Shown here piece after piece: positions 29,321 through 38,734 of a DNA stretch of 64,000 bases. The notes under the pieces are model-generated. The model saw only the letters and a program-made list of their open reading frames with translations. It searched no databases and had not been told where the DNA came from. A program made the position numbers and the translations under genes. Within the stretch, counting starts at the first letter, position 1, and every line of letters starts with the position of its first letter. The DNA is from Porphyromonas gingivicanis JCM 15907 (GTDB lineage Bacteria > Bacteroidota > Bacteroidia > Bacteroidales > Porphyromonadaceae). The DNA lies in contig NZ_BAKX01000001.1 of the NCBI RefSeq assembly GCF_000614585.1, positions 411,299 to 475,298 on the forward strand, written 5' to 3'.

Positions 29321-30310
29321 TTATTCAAAGTAAGCTCCTTCGGAAATGGGGGAGCCATTCAAGAAAGCAGAAATGGGTAATCTCTTTTTGCCAGGAGCTT
29401 GTAGGGAGAGTATTGAAAGGGCACCTTCGCCCGTTGCAATATACAAATGTCCTTTGGGAGCAGGAAGAATAGTGCCCGGACGAGGCGTTTTTTTGAAAGT
29501 AGAGAAGTTATAGTCCTTAACGACCTCTGTCTCAAAAATCTTGTATACAGAGGGTGGAGTAGAGGCATTCCTTTCAATCAGCGTAGTCCAAGCGGTAGGT
29601 ATTGGCGATAGCCCTCGCACCAAATTGTGAATTGCTGTAGCAGATTTGTTCCATAGGACGCGAGTATTTTCTTTGGTGAGTTTATGCGCATAGAGAGGTT
29701 CTCCCTCCACCAACTGCTGTGTCCCCTTGGGCAAGCTCCCCTTTGATACGGTTTCTTCCAGTACCTCTTTAAGCAAAAAGACTCCTTCGTGAGCCAAAAG
29801 GTCGTGCGTCTCTCCGAAGCAAGCCGTCTCGGATAAGGCAATGGAGCGCATACCTATGACGTCTCCTTCATCTAAGCACTCGGTAAGAGAGAATAGAGAG
29901 ACTCCCGTTTTAGTATCTCCAGCCATCAAAGCATGATTGATAGGGGCAGCTCCCCTCCAGCGAGGAAGGAGAGATCCATGCACATTCACAGTTCCCATAG
30001 TGGGAAGTTGCCATACTTGCTTGGGGAGCATACGAAAAGCAATCACAATACCCAAAGTCGGATTTAATGCTCTAATTGATTCTAAAAACAATTCATCTCG
30101 GAGCTTTTCGGGCTGAAAAATAGGAATACCTAAATCTATGGCAAACTCTTTAACGGGAGACCCTTTCAACTTATGTCCTCTTCCTGCAGGCTTGTCGGGT
30201 GTTGTAACAATGCCTACCACGTGATAAGCCTCCTCTACTAAGAAACGGAGATGTTCAACGGCAAAAGATGTAGTACCTAAAAAAAGTATTCGTAAATCCT
30301 CTTTCTTCAT
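29321..30310 (-). CDS. fmt: Methionyl-tRNA formyltransferase
   Basis: Formylates initiator Met-tRNA using 10-formyl-THF. The 329-residue protein has the N-terminal formyltransferase fold with LFLGTTSFAVEHL, the TTPDKPAGRG motif and HGSLLPRWRGAAPI (SLLP loop with the catalytic His/Asn region), and the C-terminal OB domain. It follows the ClC gene by 12 bp at the end of the tsaC transcript. Confidence 0.95.
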   Translation of the reverse strand: MKKEDLRILFLGTTSFAVEHLRFLVEEAYHVVGIVTTPDKPAGRGHKLKGSPVKEFAIDLGIPIFQPEKLRDELFLESIRALNPTLGIVIAFRMLPKQVWQLPTMGTVNVHGSLLPRWRGAAPINHALMAGDTKTGVSLFSLTECLDEGDVIGMRSIALSETACFGETHDLLAHEGVFLLKEVLEETVSKGSLPKGTQQLVEGEPLYAHKLTKENTRVLWNKSATAIHNLVRGLSPIPTAWTTLIERNASTPPSVYKIFETEVVKDYNFSTFKKTPRPGTILPAPKGHLYIATGEGALSILSLQAPGKKRLPISAFLNGSPISEGAYFE

Positions 30311-30322
30311 ATCAATCTGTGT

Positions 30323-32125
30323 TTAATCTCCCTGAGAGAGCTGTGTGAGTACTTCTCTGTAGGTGTTGAAAATTTTCGACTTAGAAACGAAGCCTAAGTA
30401 GCATCCATTCTCGTCTATAACAGGCAAGTTCCACGCTTTGGTCTCATCGAATAGTTGCATAATAACATCCATAGTCATAGTAGAAACTATTTTTCCAGGA
30501 GGAGAGACCATAAATTTAGAAACATGCATCCGGTCGTACAGTTCGGGACGGAACATGATGTTCCTAATATTGTCCAAAAGTACAATACCTTGAAGGACAT
30601 TATTAGTATCCACGACAGGGAAAACATTGCGCTTACTATTGCCTATTACTTGAACGACATCTCCTAAGCTCATTTCAGGGTTTACGGTTCTAAACTCCGT
30701 CTCTATAACACTATCTAAATTCATAAGCGTTAAAACTGCTTTGTCCTTTTGGTGTGTTACCAACTTACCCTGCTCGGCAAGGCGGAGAGAGTAGATACTA
30801 TGAGGCATAAAGATGCGAATTGTAAGATAGGAACTTAGAGAGACGAGCATAAAGGGTAAAAAGAGATTATACCCTCCTGTCAGTTCGGCTATGAGAAATA
30901 CCCCTGTTAGAGGAGCGTGCATGACGGCGGACATCATACCTGCCATACCCATAAGCGTGAAATTCTTTTGAGGAAGATATTCTTTGATGAAAGAAAAGTA
31001 GTTGAGTACATACGAAAAGACAAATCCGCTCAACGCCCCAACAAAGAGGGTAGGAGCAAAGAGCCCGCCACATCCTCCTCCTGAGTTAGTCGCCACAGAG
31101 GCAAATACTTTGAATAGAAGAATAAGAGCAAGAAAGGCAAAGACTGCCCAATAAGAATCGCTCCAAGAAGAGAAGAAGCTACCATCCAATATAGCTGGAT
31201 ATTGCCCAGAGAGAAGAGAGTTAATTGTATTATAACCCTCTCCATAGAGAGGGGGAAAAAGAACAATTAAAAGACTTAATATAATGGCGGACACCAAGAA
31301 TCGATAGCCGTATAATTTGACCTGTTTTAGGCGTCGCTCAAGATAAAACATGAGCTTGGAAAAGTAGAGAGCTATTAATCCACAAAAGATACCCAAAAGG
31401 ATAGCATAAGGTATACGAGAAGATACGAAAGGATCACTCTGGTAAAAGCTAAACATTGCTTTGGAACCTGTCATGATATACGCCAATGAAGCAGATGTAA
31501 CAGAGGCTGTAAGCAGAGGTAATACACTGGTTAGTGTTAAGTCTAAAAGTAGTACTTCGACAACGAACACCAGCCCTGTAATAGGAGCTTTGAAAATACC
31601 AGCAATGGCTCCGGCAGCACCACAGCCAATTAAAAGCATTAGATTGCGTTGTTCCAAACGAAACAATCTTCCCAAATTGGAACCTATTGCTGCCCCTGTA
31701 AGTACGATAGGAGACTCCGCTCCGACTGACCCCCCTAGCCCAATAGTAATAGAACTGGAGAGAATAGAAGACCACATATTATGGGGCTTGATACGACTCT
31801 TTCGTTGAGATATAGCTATCAATATTTTAGTAACTCCATGACTAATATCGTCACGCACCACATAGCGCACAATCATAGCTGTAACCAAAATCCCGATAGG
31901 AGGGAATATGAGATAGAGATAGTTGCGCTCAATGGCCGCGTTTGTTACTTGATGCTGTAAGAAGTGTACTAACTCTTTGAGTAGGGTAGCGGCAAGAGCT
32001 GTGGCAACTCCTACTATGAAACTAACTATAAGAACAAAGTAACGCTCTTTTATGGTGCGTTCTCTCCAAAAAATAAAACGCATCAACAAAGAAGAGAGCT
32101 GTTGCATAATCTTCTTTTTCTTCAT
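30323..32125 (-). CDS. ClC-family chloride channel/antiporter with CBS pair
   Basis: Inner-membrane anion transporter of 600 residues with about ten helices. The selectivity and gating segments are GGSVGAESPIV (the Glu corresponds to the gating glutamate, with AES in place of the common REG) and GGCGGLFAPTLFVGA. Two CBS domains occupy about 465-595 and may sense nucleotides. Whether it is a channel or an H+/Cl- exchanger cannot be told. It overlaps the sugar transferase gene by 4 bp and leads into fmt after 12 bp. Confidence 0.92.
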   Translation of the reverse strand: MKKKKIMQQLSSLLMRFIFWRERTIKERYFVLIVSFIVGVATALAATLLKELVHFLQHQVTNAAIERNYLYLIFPPIGILVTAMIVRYVVRDDISHGVTKILIAISQRKSRIKPHNMWSSILSSSITIGLGGSVGAESPIVLTGAAIGSNLGRLFRLEQRNLMLLIGCGAAGAIAGIFKAPITGLVFVVEVLLLDLTLTSVLPLLTASVTSASLAYIMTGSKAMFSFYQSDPFVSSRIPYAILLGIFCGLIALYFSKLMFYLERRLKQVKLYGYRFLVSAIILSLLIVLFPPLYGEGYNTINSLLSGQYPAILDGSFFSSWSDSYWAVFAFLALILLFKVFASVATNSGGGCGGLFAPTLFVGALSGFVFSYVLNYFSFIKEYLPQKNFTLMGMAGMMSAVMHAPLTGVFLIAELTGGYNLFLPFMLVSLSSYLTIRIFMPHSIYSLRLAEQGKLVTHQKDKAVLTLMNLDSVIETEFRTVNPEMSLGDVVQVIGNSKRNVFPVVDTNNVLQGIVLLDNIRNIMFRPELYDRMHVSKFMVSPPGKIVSTMTMDVIMQLFDETKAWNLPVIDENGCYLGFVSKSKIFNTYREVLTQLSQGD

Positions 32126-33525
32126 TTACCCGCTCCTTTTAGTAAAACACTTATTGTGTAAAAAAGTACCGTTAAGTCCATTTTTAACGACATATTTCCA
32201 TAGTATAACCAATCGTATCTAAGTCTCTCGGTCATCTCATCTAAATTAGAGGCATACCCATAGCGTACCATCCCCCATGAAGTAATCCCCGGGAGTACAT
32301 TGTGCAGCAGATAGTAATAGGGGGCTTTATCTACTAATAAATCAATATAAAATTGCCGTTCTGGCCGAGGTCCTACAAAGCTCATATCCCCTTTTAGGAC
32401 ATTAAAAAGTTGAGGCAACTCGTCCAAACGATATTTTCTCAGCACACGTCCAATGGGGGTAATGCGTCTATCTCCATCATAACTTAACTGAGGTCCATTC
32501 TTTTCGCTATCTACATACATAGTACGAAACTTATAAATCTTAAAAGGCTTACCTCTCTTGCCAATGCGTTCTTGAGCAAAGAATACAGGTCCTTTAGAAG
32601 ACTTACGTACAAGAATGGAAAGAAATAGAAACAATGGACTTAGTACCATTAAAAGAAGGAAAGAGACCACTCGATCCCAACACCATTTTATATTTTTTGC
32701 CCCCTCGCTCATTTTGGTTTCCGTAACATCTACGAGAGGGATGCCTTGCAAAAAAGTAGTTTCGATAAAAGGCAAAGGCATCATACCTTCTGCTGTAATC
32801 TTAATAGGGGTGCGATAGGGATAGAGTTTGTAAAGAAGATGTCCTACATTGGAACTTTCTTCTTGGGTAGAAGCTAAGTATATTTCGGAGGGTGGGGCAC
32901 TCTTGAAGATTAAGGCAACAGCTTTGTCAATTTCCTCTAAGGACAATGTTTTCCCATCTTCTCGGTAATAATCTTCAAAGAAGAGCTGTTGCTGGACAAT
33001 AAAACGCATTTCGTGCGAGGCTTCAGCCACTTTTTCTACCTGCTCTCTCGTTCCTACGAGGAGTACTTTAGGCCAAAATTCTTTTCTCCCTCTCTGGTGG
33101 ATGGCGTAACGTGTTACCCCAAAACGAAAGAGGTACACTAAAAAGAATGTACTAAGTAAGAGTAGAAGGTAGAGTTGTAGATAGACTCGGGTATCGTGTA
33201 CCTGATCGTCTACTACCAGAAGCAAAAATTCGACTCCTGTACCTAAAAGTACTGTTGAAAAAGTTGTCCACACATCTTCGATACGACTCTTATTTAGAGG
33301 CTTGTTATAGTAGCCTGATAGAGTGAATAGGAGTAGCCAAAAAAGCCAAAGGGAAAAATATACGAGGTAACTTTTTGTATTAAACAGGTAACTTCCCAAG
33401 GTCGCCCAAACACCATTAGGATCTTCCCAATAGAATCGAATCATATTGAGAAGTAGGGTACCTATCAGTATAGAAAAGGTATCTGCTATAAGATAAAAAA
33501 GCCGAAACTTGCTTTTACGAGTCAT
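32122..33525 (-). CDS. Polyprenyl-phosphate sugar-phosphate transferase (WbaP/WcaJ type)
   Basis: Membrane enzyme that starts glycan assembly by putting a sugar-1-phosphate on undecaprenyl phosphate. The 467-residue protein has about five membrane segments (12-28, 50-68, 83-101, 117-136 and ~280-300), a Rossmann-like middle region and a C-terminal catalytic domain with FAQERIGKRGKPFKIYKFRTM, YRLDELPQLFNVLKGDMS and FVGPRPE. It overlaps both tsaC and the ClC gene by 4 bp, so it is embedded in a translation-gene operon away from other polysaccharide genes. Sugar specificity is unknown. Confidence 0.9.
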   Translation of the reverse strand: MTRKSKFRLFYLIADTFSILIGTLLLNMIRFYWEDPNGVWATLGSYLFNTKSYLVYFSLWLFWLLLFTLSGYYNKPLNKSRIEDVWTTFSTVLLGTGVEFLLLVVDDQVHDTRVYLQLYLLLLLSTFFLVYLFRFGVTRYAIHQRGRKEFWPKVLLVGTREQVEKVAEASHEMRFIVQQQLFFEDYYREDGKTLSLEEIDKAVALIFKSAPPSEIYLASTQEESSNVGHLLYKLYPYRTPIKITAEGMMPLPFIETTFLQGIPLVDVTETKMSEGAKNIKWCWDRVVSFLLLMVLSPLFLFLSILVRKSSKGPVFFAQERIGKRGKPFKIYKFRTMYVDSEKNGPQLSYDGDRRITPIGRVLRKYRLDELPQLFNVLKGDMSFVGPRPERQFYIDLLVDKAPYYYLLHNVLPGITSWGMVRYGYASNLDEMTERLRYDWLYYGNMSLKMDLTVLFYTISVLLKGAGK

Positions 33526-34105
33526 GAACGAATGATTTTAACTTCGCCATGTATGCCTAAGGCAATTATTTCACTCGCCTTGGCAGGTTCTGTTTCCTGC
33601 TGACGTATAGGTACGACGTAATCTACAGCCTCCTTTATTTCGTCCGAAATCTCAGAAAAAGTAGTAGGAGAGGGATCGCCTGAAATGTTAGCAGAGGTAG
33701 AAACTAAGGGAACTCGTATAGCCTTACAGAGAGCTTGTGAAAAAGTTTCTTGTGTGATACGAATACCTATTGTACGCTCCTCTGGGAGCAAAGAGGGTGC
33801 TACGTTGCGCCCTTTGGGATAGATAATAGTCAGAGGTTTGATGGCTGCATCTATGAGGTCGTAAGCTATAAAAGGCACCTCCTCCATTAAGCCTGGAAGT
33901 TTTGCATCGGTATCAATCAAAATTAGCATTGATTTACTCTCTGCTCGCTTTTTTATCTGATAAATTCTCTGTACAGCTTGCTCGTTAGTAGCATCACAAC
34001 CTAAGCCCCAAATTGTGTCGGTAGGTAGAGAATTACACCTCCTTTTTTTATAATCTCGGCAGCCTTTCGCACCGCATCTTTGTAATCTTTGGGTAAAGAT
34101 TCCAT
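33522..34105 (-). CDS. tsaC: Threonylcarbamoyl-AMP synthase, one-base deletion
   Basis: Makes threonylcarbamoyl-adenylate for t6A37 in ANN-decoding tRNAs (Sua5/YrdC family). The start region MESLPKDYKDAVRKAAEIIKKGGVILY stops prematurely. One base added at the GG of 34024-34025 (plus strand) restores YPTDTIWGLGCDATNEQAV, the conserved YrdC nucleotide-binding block, and joins the downstream frame with KSMLILID, TIGIRI and VPLVSTSANISGDPSPT. The repaired length is 194 residues. It heads a minus-strand operon with the sugar transferase, ClC and fmt genes and has a -7 box 33 bp upstream. Confidence 0.9.
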
Positions 34106-34422
34106 CTCTTTTTAGCTAATTAGAAAATCTATGTGTACAAAAATACTCTTTTTATAAACTATAATAAATAGGTCGTGTGTACCTATTAGAACTAGAACTC
34201 CGAATAATATCTGTGTCCAACTTTATTCCCAACCCAATCTTCTTTGCATTGATAAAAACTTTGTGGGATTTCCTATCATGTAATAGGGAGGGGGTAAATC
34301 ATAAAAAGAGGCTTTTTGTTAGAACTGAAGAATCCTCTCTCTTATTTATTATTAAACATAATACTCATTATAGATATGTGTGCATAGAAATACTCATAAG
34401 GAGGTTTTATCTCATGTTTTGG
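34106..34422. other. Gene-free stretch between pyrD and tsaC
   Basis: About 317 bp. It contains the tsaC -7 box (34138-34145) and a weak CCTAT/ATAGG inverted repeat near 34272-34288. I see no convincing terminator for pyrD and no credible open frame. Confidence 0.5.
34138..34145 (-). promoter_or_regulatory. tsaC: -7 box (TATTTTTG) for tsaC operon
   Basis: The minus strand reads TATTTTTG, matching TAnnTTTG. The expected start site near 34131 gives a leader of about 26 nt. Confidence 0.45.
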
Positions 34423-35343
34423 TTAGGAGGTCTCAAGAGCTCCGATAAGTTGGTCAATAGAATTTATATGGTGCCTATTCATATAAGTCTTTAGTTCGTG
34501 TACCAAAGCTCCTGATATAGATGGATCAATAAAATTGTAGCAACCTACTTGTACAGCCGAAGCTCCAGCTAAAAGAAACTCTACAACATCAGATATAGTC
34601 GCAATACCACCCATACCCACCACAGGTACTTTAACTTTTTGAGCCACTTGCCAAACCATACGCAGAGCTATTGGCTTGACACATGGACCCGATAAACCTC
34701 CCGTTATAGTAGAGAGAATAGGACGCCTGGTCTCGGCATCAATAGCCATCCCCAATAATGTATTAATGAGGGAGATACTATCAGCTCCAGCCTCTTCAAC
34801 AGCAAGGGCAATCTCTGTTATGTCTGTAACATTGGGAGAAAGCTTTACCATCAAGTGCTTAGAGTAAACTTCTCGCACATTTTTTACTACTTCGTACGCT
34901 CCTTTGGCAGTAACACCAAAAGCCATCCCTCCCTCTTTGACATTGGGACAAGATATATTGAGTTCTATCCCAGGAATTGATTCTAAAGCATCTATTTTGT
35001 GCGCTGTCTCTCTGTAATCTTCTATTTGAGAACCACTTACGTTAACTAAAACGGCTGTTTTATAATCTTTTATCCGAGGATAGATATGTGATACAAAATA
35101 GTCAACGCCTTTGTTTTGAAGTCCTACGGCATTGAGCATTCCTGACGGAGTTTCTGCCATACGAGGATAAGGATTACCCTCTCTGGGTAAAAGCGTTGTA
35201 CCCTTTACGACAATCCCGCCTAACTCATTAATATCTAAAAAGTCGGCATACTCTTCTCCATAACCAAAAGTACCCGAAGCAGTCATTATGGGATTATTGA
35301 GGTATAATCCCTTACCTAAATTAACAGATGTCTTTAGTTCCAT
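34423..35343 (-). CDS. pyrD: Dihydroorotate dehydrogenase, class 1B catalytic subunit
   Basis: FMN enzyme of pyrimidine synthesis oxidising dihydroorotate to orotate with NAD via PyrK. The 306-residue protein shows the class 1 motifs [36 protein letters not shown] with the catalytic Cys, and [25 protein letters not shown]. It overlaps pyrK by 10 bp, the expected class 1B partner arrangement. Confidence 0.96.
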   Translation of the reverse strand: MELKTSVNLGKGLYLNNPIMTASGTFGYGEEYADFLDINELGGIVVKGTTLLPREGNPYPRMAETPSGMLNAVGLQNKGVDYFVSHIYPRIKDYKTAVLVNVSGSQIEDYRETAHKIDALESIPGIELNISCPNVKEGGMAFGVTAKGAYEVVKNVREVYSKHLMVKLSPNVTDITEIALAVEEAGADSISLINTLLGMAIDAETRRPILSTITGGLSGPCVKPIALRMVWQVAQKVKVPVVGMGGIATISDVVEFLLAGASAVQVGCYNFIDPSISGALVHELKTYMNRHHINSIDQLIGALETS

Positions 35344-36116
35344 AATAACTTTTCTCTATTGAATACAGGTCCTTCTGTACAAGCGCATAGATGCCCTTCT
35401 GTGGTCTTTTCTACACAGCACAGACAAGCTCCTATACCACAAGCCATTCTATTTTCCAAAGAGACTTCACAAGGATAATCATCTTTCTTAGCAAGTGCAA
35501 CTACAGCCTTCATCATAGGTAGTGGACCACAGGTGAAAATAGATGAATGTTTACATTGCCAAACAGAGTGATTGGTAACAAAACCTCGCTCTCCCTTGGA
35601 ACCATCTTCTGTTGTATAGAAAAGACGACCATATTGGGCAAACTCTTCTTCCAATACAATCAAATCGCTTGTTCGCGCCCCCAATAGTATATTGGGAGTT
35701 ATCCCCTGCTGAGAAAGTCGTTTAGAGAGATACAATAAAGGGGCTATCCCAACACCACCTCCCACCAATAAAGGAGAAGTGCCTACCCATCCAGACTCCA
35801 AAGTAAAACCTTTACCTAAGGGGGCAATCAAATCTATTGATGCGCCCTGCCCGTAATCTGCCCATTGATGAGTAGCAATACCGACTTTTTGCACAAGGAG
35901 GTCTAAGAGTCCTTTATGCTCGTTAAAGTCACATACTGATATCGGTCTCCGTAGAAAAGCCCCCGATACATCTGCCTCCACCTGTACAAATTGCCCAGGC
36001 AAGGGTAAAAAGCCCTGTTTTAATACCTCTGGGGCAATAACGACTCTAAGAAGATAGTAACTATCATTGAGAGATCTATTCTCTACGACGGTTCCCTTTA
36101 GGATAAACTTTTTCAT
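35334..36116 (-). CDS. pyrK: Dihydroorotate dehydrogenase electron transfer subunit
   Basis: FAD and [2Fe-2S] subunit passing electrons from PyrD to NAD. The 260-residue protein has the FAD-binding RRPISVCDF, the NAD-binding [12 protein letters not shown] and the C-terminal iron-sulfur cysteines in CGIGACLCC and [11 protein letters not shown]. It is first in the pyrK-pyrD operon, with its -7 box 31 bp upstream. Confidence 0.96.
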   Translation of the reverse strand: MKKFILKGTVVENRSLNDSYYLLRVVIAPEVLKQGFLPLPGQFVQVEADVSGAFLRRPISVCDFNEHKGLLDLLVQKVGIATHQWADYGQGASIDLIAPLGKGFTLESGWVGTSPLLVGGGVGIAPLLYLSKRLSQQGITPNILLGARTSDLIVLEEEFAQYGRLFYTTEDGSKGERGFVTNHSVWQCKHSSIFTCGPLPMMKAVVALAKKDDYPCEVSLENRMACGIGACLCCVEKTTEGHLCACTEGPVFNREKLLWN

Positions 36117-36146
36117 CTGAAATACAAATTCCCTTTTCGTGTACTA

Positions 36147-36154
36147 CAAAGGTA
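36147..36154 (-). promoter_or_regulatory. pyrK: -7 box (TACCTTTG) for pyrK-pyrD
   Basis: The minus strand reads TACCTTTG followed by T; the predicted start site is near 36141, leader about 25 nt. It lies between the XRE gene stop and pyrK, showing pyrKD has its own promoter. Confidence 0.6.
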
Positions 36155-36174
36155 CAATAAGGTTTCCGTTAGGG

Positions 36175-36678
36175 TTATTCTTTCCTAACAAAAGATTCAA
36201 AACTTCCGTCTGTATAGAAAATTTTTATTTCTTCTATCTTCCGTTGATTCTCTTCTGTGGTAGCTTTGAGAGTATCCCTTACAAGGAGGGAGAGTTGTTC
36301 CGAAGTTACTAAAGAGTACTCTTCTTTGGGAAACATCTTGTGCGATCGGTTTACTTCGCCACTGAATTGAGAGCTTAAAGAAGTGTCTGTCGTATCAAAG
36401 GAGTCGGAAGAGAATAAACTATCTGAAAAATCGTTTTTTGGGGATGAAGAGTTTATTTCACCAAAAAAAAGCCAAATTCGGTCGTATTCGGGAAAAGCTA
36501 CAGAGATACGGTTCAATATCTCTAAAGAGGGCTTCACTTTACCTGAGAGTATCTGGCTCAATGTGCTTCGCTGAATATTTGCCTTATCCGCAAAGGTTGC
36601 AGGGGTAATATCTAACTTTTCAATCATTGTCTTTATTCGAAGAGTAATCTCATCAAATTGAGTAATAAAATCTGCCAT
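36175..36678 (-). CDS. XRE-type helix-turn-helix regulator
   Basis: A 167-residue DNA-binding protein. Residues about 12-55 form a Cro/C1 helix-turn-helix (TFADKANIQRSTLSQILSGKVKPSLEILNRI). The middle is Ser/Asp-rich and disordered (about 75-110), and the C-terminus ends IKIFYTDGSFESFVRKE. An inverted repeat covers its own -7 box, suggesting autorepression. It is co-directional with pyrKD but separated by the pyrK promoter. Target genes are unknown. Confidence 0.85.
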   Translation of the reverse strand: MADFITQFDEITLRIKTMIEKLDITPATFADKANIQRSTLSQILSGKVKPSLEILNRISVAFPEYDRIWLFFGEINSSSPKNDFSDSLFSSDSFDTTDTSLSSQFSGEVNRSHKMFPKEEYSLVTSEQLSLLVRDTLKATTEENQRKIEEIKIFYTDGSFESFVRKE

Positions 36679-36708
36679 AATGTCATTCTCTAAAAAGCCT
36701 TTTTTCTA

Positions 36709-36731
36709 ATTGCAAATATACAATTTGTAAT
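36709..36731 (-). promoter_or_regulatory. -7 box with overlapping operator-like inverted repeat, XRE gene
   Basis: The minus strand has TATATTTG (36713-36720). It lies within the imperfect palindrome ATTGCAAAT, 5 bp, ATTTGTAAT (one mismatch). A regulator binding here would block the -7 box. Related sequences occur further upstream at 37048-37063 (ATTCGTAATTGCGAAT). Confidence 0.45.
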
Positions 36732-37358
36732 CATGAATGAAAATAGTAGAGATGAAAATATATAAAGGAGGAATAGTAGAAAAACTGAATTTAGACTCTC
36801 GAAATATTGTAGTTTTCTCGCAAATAATTCTTTAGCGAATTCTTTGTTTGTAGCATAAGTTTTTGTTTATTAGTGTATTGTACCTAATAGTATAATTTGC
36901 TTATATCTTTTTGGATACAAATGCCCTACCCTATCCTCTATATCTATATTTTTCTTTTGTATTTATATGTAATTGTTTGTATTTCAAGGTTATTGTTGAA
37001 ACTAATAGTGTTGATTGTATTTTCGTTTGTTATTTGTGAAAATATTTATTCGTAATTGCGAATGAGAAATTCTACACCTTCATTGTGATAAATAAAATTG
37101 AATTTTCAAGAGGATTGATTACGATTTGTGAATCTAAATGGTGTGTGATATAGTAAAATGACCACTTTTTGTTTGTGAATTCAAATAGCCGTTTTGGGAA
37201 TAAATATTTGTAATTGGTAATTCTGTCACACATTATCTCAAGAGCATACATCCCACTACTAAAAAGTAATAAGAAGACCTTTTTACAAGACTTGGCAAAG
37301 CTCTCATCAAGCATCGCTCTCTATTACGGGCAGGAAGTCTCTCCCTATTCCTCAAAAC
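36732..37358. other. AT-rich gene-free stretch between the XRE gene and lptG
   Basis: Very AT-rich. It holds a near-palindrome ATTCGTAATTGCGAAT at 37048-37063 and further ATTTGTAAT-like words near 37117 and 37205. The only sizeable frame (37072-37314, minus) lacks coding character. The length and density of palindromic words suggest a regulatory region rather than a lost gene. Confidence 0.45.
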
Positions 37359-37446
37359 CATTAATGCTTTTTTCTCTATTCATTAACCCTTTGGGACAAA
37401 AGCATTAGTCCTTTATGGGCAAACCATTGACCCTTTTAGAAGCTAA
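37359..37446. repeat. 22-bp-period motif array D, upstream of lptG
   Basis: Four direct units start with CATT at 37359, 37381, 37403 and 37425, each exactly 22 bp apart. Cores are CATTAATGCTTTTTT, CATTAACCCTTTGGG, CATTAGTCCTTTATG and CATTGACCCTTTTAG, mostly preceded by CAAAA(C/G). Only the ~12-bp core is conserved; the spacers differ, so this is site repetition rather than a recent tandem duplication. It ends 83 bp before the lptG -7 box. Confidence 0.88.
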
Positions 37447-37529
37447 AGAGGAGAGGATTAACTCTTCCCTTTCTCGAAGAAATTGCCCTCCTCTCCTATA
37501 TAAGTAGAATCTATACGTGTGAAAACTGC

Positions 37530-37537
37530 TATCTTTG
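37530..37537 (+). promoter_or_regulatory. lptG: -7 box (TATCTTTG) for lptG
   Basis: A TAnnTTTG match followed by C, 32 bp upstream of the ATG at 37570. Predicted leader about 25 nt. Confidence 0.6.
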
Positions 37538-37569
37538 CTCTAGTAAGAAGTAGAGGTTAGTAAACAATA

Positions 37570-38655
37570 ATGAAACCCATATTTAACACGTTAGATCGCT
37601 ATATTATTAAGCAATTTCTGGGAACTTTCTTTTTTTCGATTTTACTAATTCTCTCTATTGCAGTAGTATTTGACATCAATGAAAAGATTTCTCATTTTCT
37701 AAAACCTGACTGTACGCTGTACGAAATCATTTTTCACTACTACATCAACTTTGTACCCTATTACGCCAATTTATTTAGCTCACTTTTTGTATTCTTGGCA
37801 GTAATCTTTTTTACGACCAAACTGGCAGAAAAGACAGAGATTATTGCTATGCTTTCGAGTGGAGTGAGTTTTAATCGACTACTGCGCCCCTATATGTTTT
37901 CGGCTGCTGTGATAGCTGTTTTCTCTTTTCTTCTTAGTAGTTTCATTATCCCCCCTGGTAATGCTGTACGTACTAAGTTTCAAGACAAATACATTAAAAA
38001 CAAATTGGTAAAAGAGGCTTCAAGCATCCAACTCGAAGTAGAACCTGACATTTATGCCTATATCCATTACTATAATAGTGATCGTAAGAAGGGCAATAAT
38101 CTCGTATTGGATTACTTTCAAGACAATACCCTACAAAGCCGACTCACAGCCAAGGAAATTGAATACGATACTCTCTACCAATGGCGTTTGAGTGATTATA
38201 CGATAACGCATTATGGTAGAGTACGTGACTCTTTAGAGAGAGGCTCTTCTCTTGACACCTTGATACATCTGCAACCGAGAGACTTTCTAATCTCTTCTAT
38301 TGGAGCAGAGACTTACACAACTCCCGAACTTCATAGTCACATTAAAGAACTAAAACAGCGAGGGGCCTCCAACATCAAGTTGTTAGAAATAGAGCTTCAC
38401 AAACGCTATGCCTCCATTCCCGCAGCCTTTATATTGACCCTAATAGGCGTGTCGCTTTCTTCACGCAAACGCAGAGGAGGCATGGGGCTCTCTTTGGCTT
38501 TGGGTATAGCCTTAAGTGTCTCTTACATATTGTTTATGACTATTGCCTCGACTTTCTCTGCATCAGGCTCTCTTTCCCCTATTGTTGCGGCTCAATTGCC
38601 CAATGCGATTTATGCCTTAATAGCTCTCTACTTGTATACAAAAGCTCCAAGGTGA
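37570..38655 (+). CDS. lptG: LPS export permease, LptF/LptG (YjgP/YjgQ) family
   Basis: Inner-membrane subunit of the LptBFG ABC transporter that extracts lipopolysaccharide. The 361-residue protein starts LDRYIIKQFLGTFFFSILL and has the typical layout: three N-terminal membrane segments (about 15-120), a periplasmic jellyroll domain (about 130-270) and three C-terminal segments (about 280-358), with FILTLIGVSLSSRKRRGG after the domain. LptF and LptG are hard to separate by sequence; the Bacteroidota protein is usually just called YjgP/YjgQ. It stands alone with its own promoter. Confidence 0.88.
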   Translation: MKPIFNTLDRYIIKQFLGTFFFSILLILSIAVVFDINEKISHFLKPDCTLYEIIFHYYINFVPYYANLFSSLFVFLAVIFFTTKLAEKTEIIAMLSSGVSFNRLLRPYMFSAAVIAVFSFLLSSFIIPPGNAVRTKFQDKYIKNKLVKEASSIQLEVEPDIYAYIHYYNSDRKKGNNLVLDYFQDNTLQSRLTAKEIEYDTLYQWRLSDYTITHYGRVRDSLERGSSLDTLIHLQPRDFLISSIGAETYTTPELHSHIKELKQRGASNIKLLEIELHKRYASIPAAFILTLIGVSLSSRKRRGGMGLSLALGIALSVSYILFMTIASTFSASGSLSPIVAAQLPNAIYALIALYLYTKAPR

Positions 38656-38734
38656 TTCGTTTCTTAAGGTAAGAAGATTTATACCATATATAATAGGAAT
38701 ACCTATCTCCACAAAATATTTATCACAAACATTT

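Noticed and set aside
37072..37314. 80-codon minus-strand open frame in the XRE-lptG gap
   Set aside because: Low-complexity AT-driven composition, no ribosome site, no recognisable fold, and it runs across palindromic words that look regulatory.
37359..37446. CRISPR array
   Set aside because: The repeat core is only ~12 bp with a 22-bp period and no room for spacers; no cas genes occur in the window.
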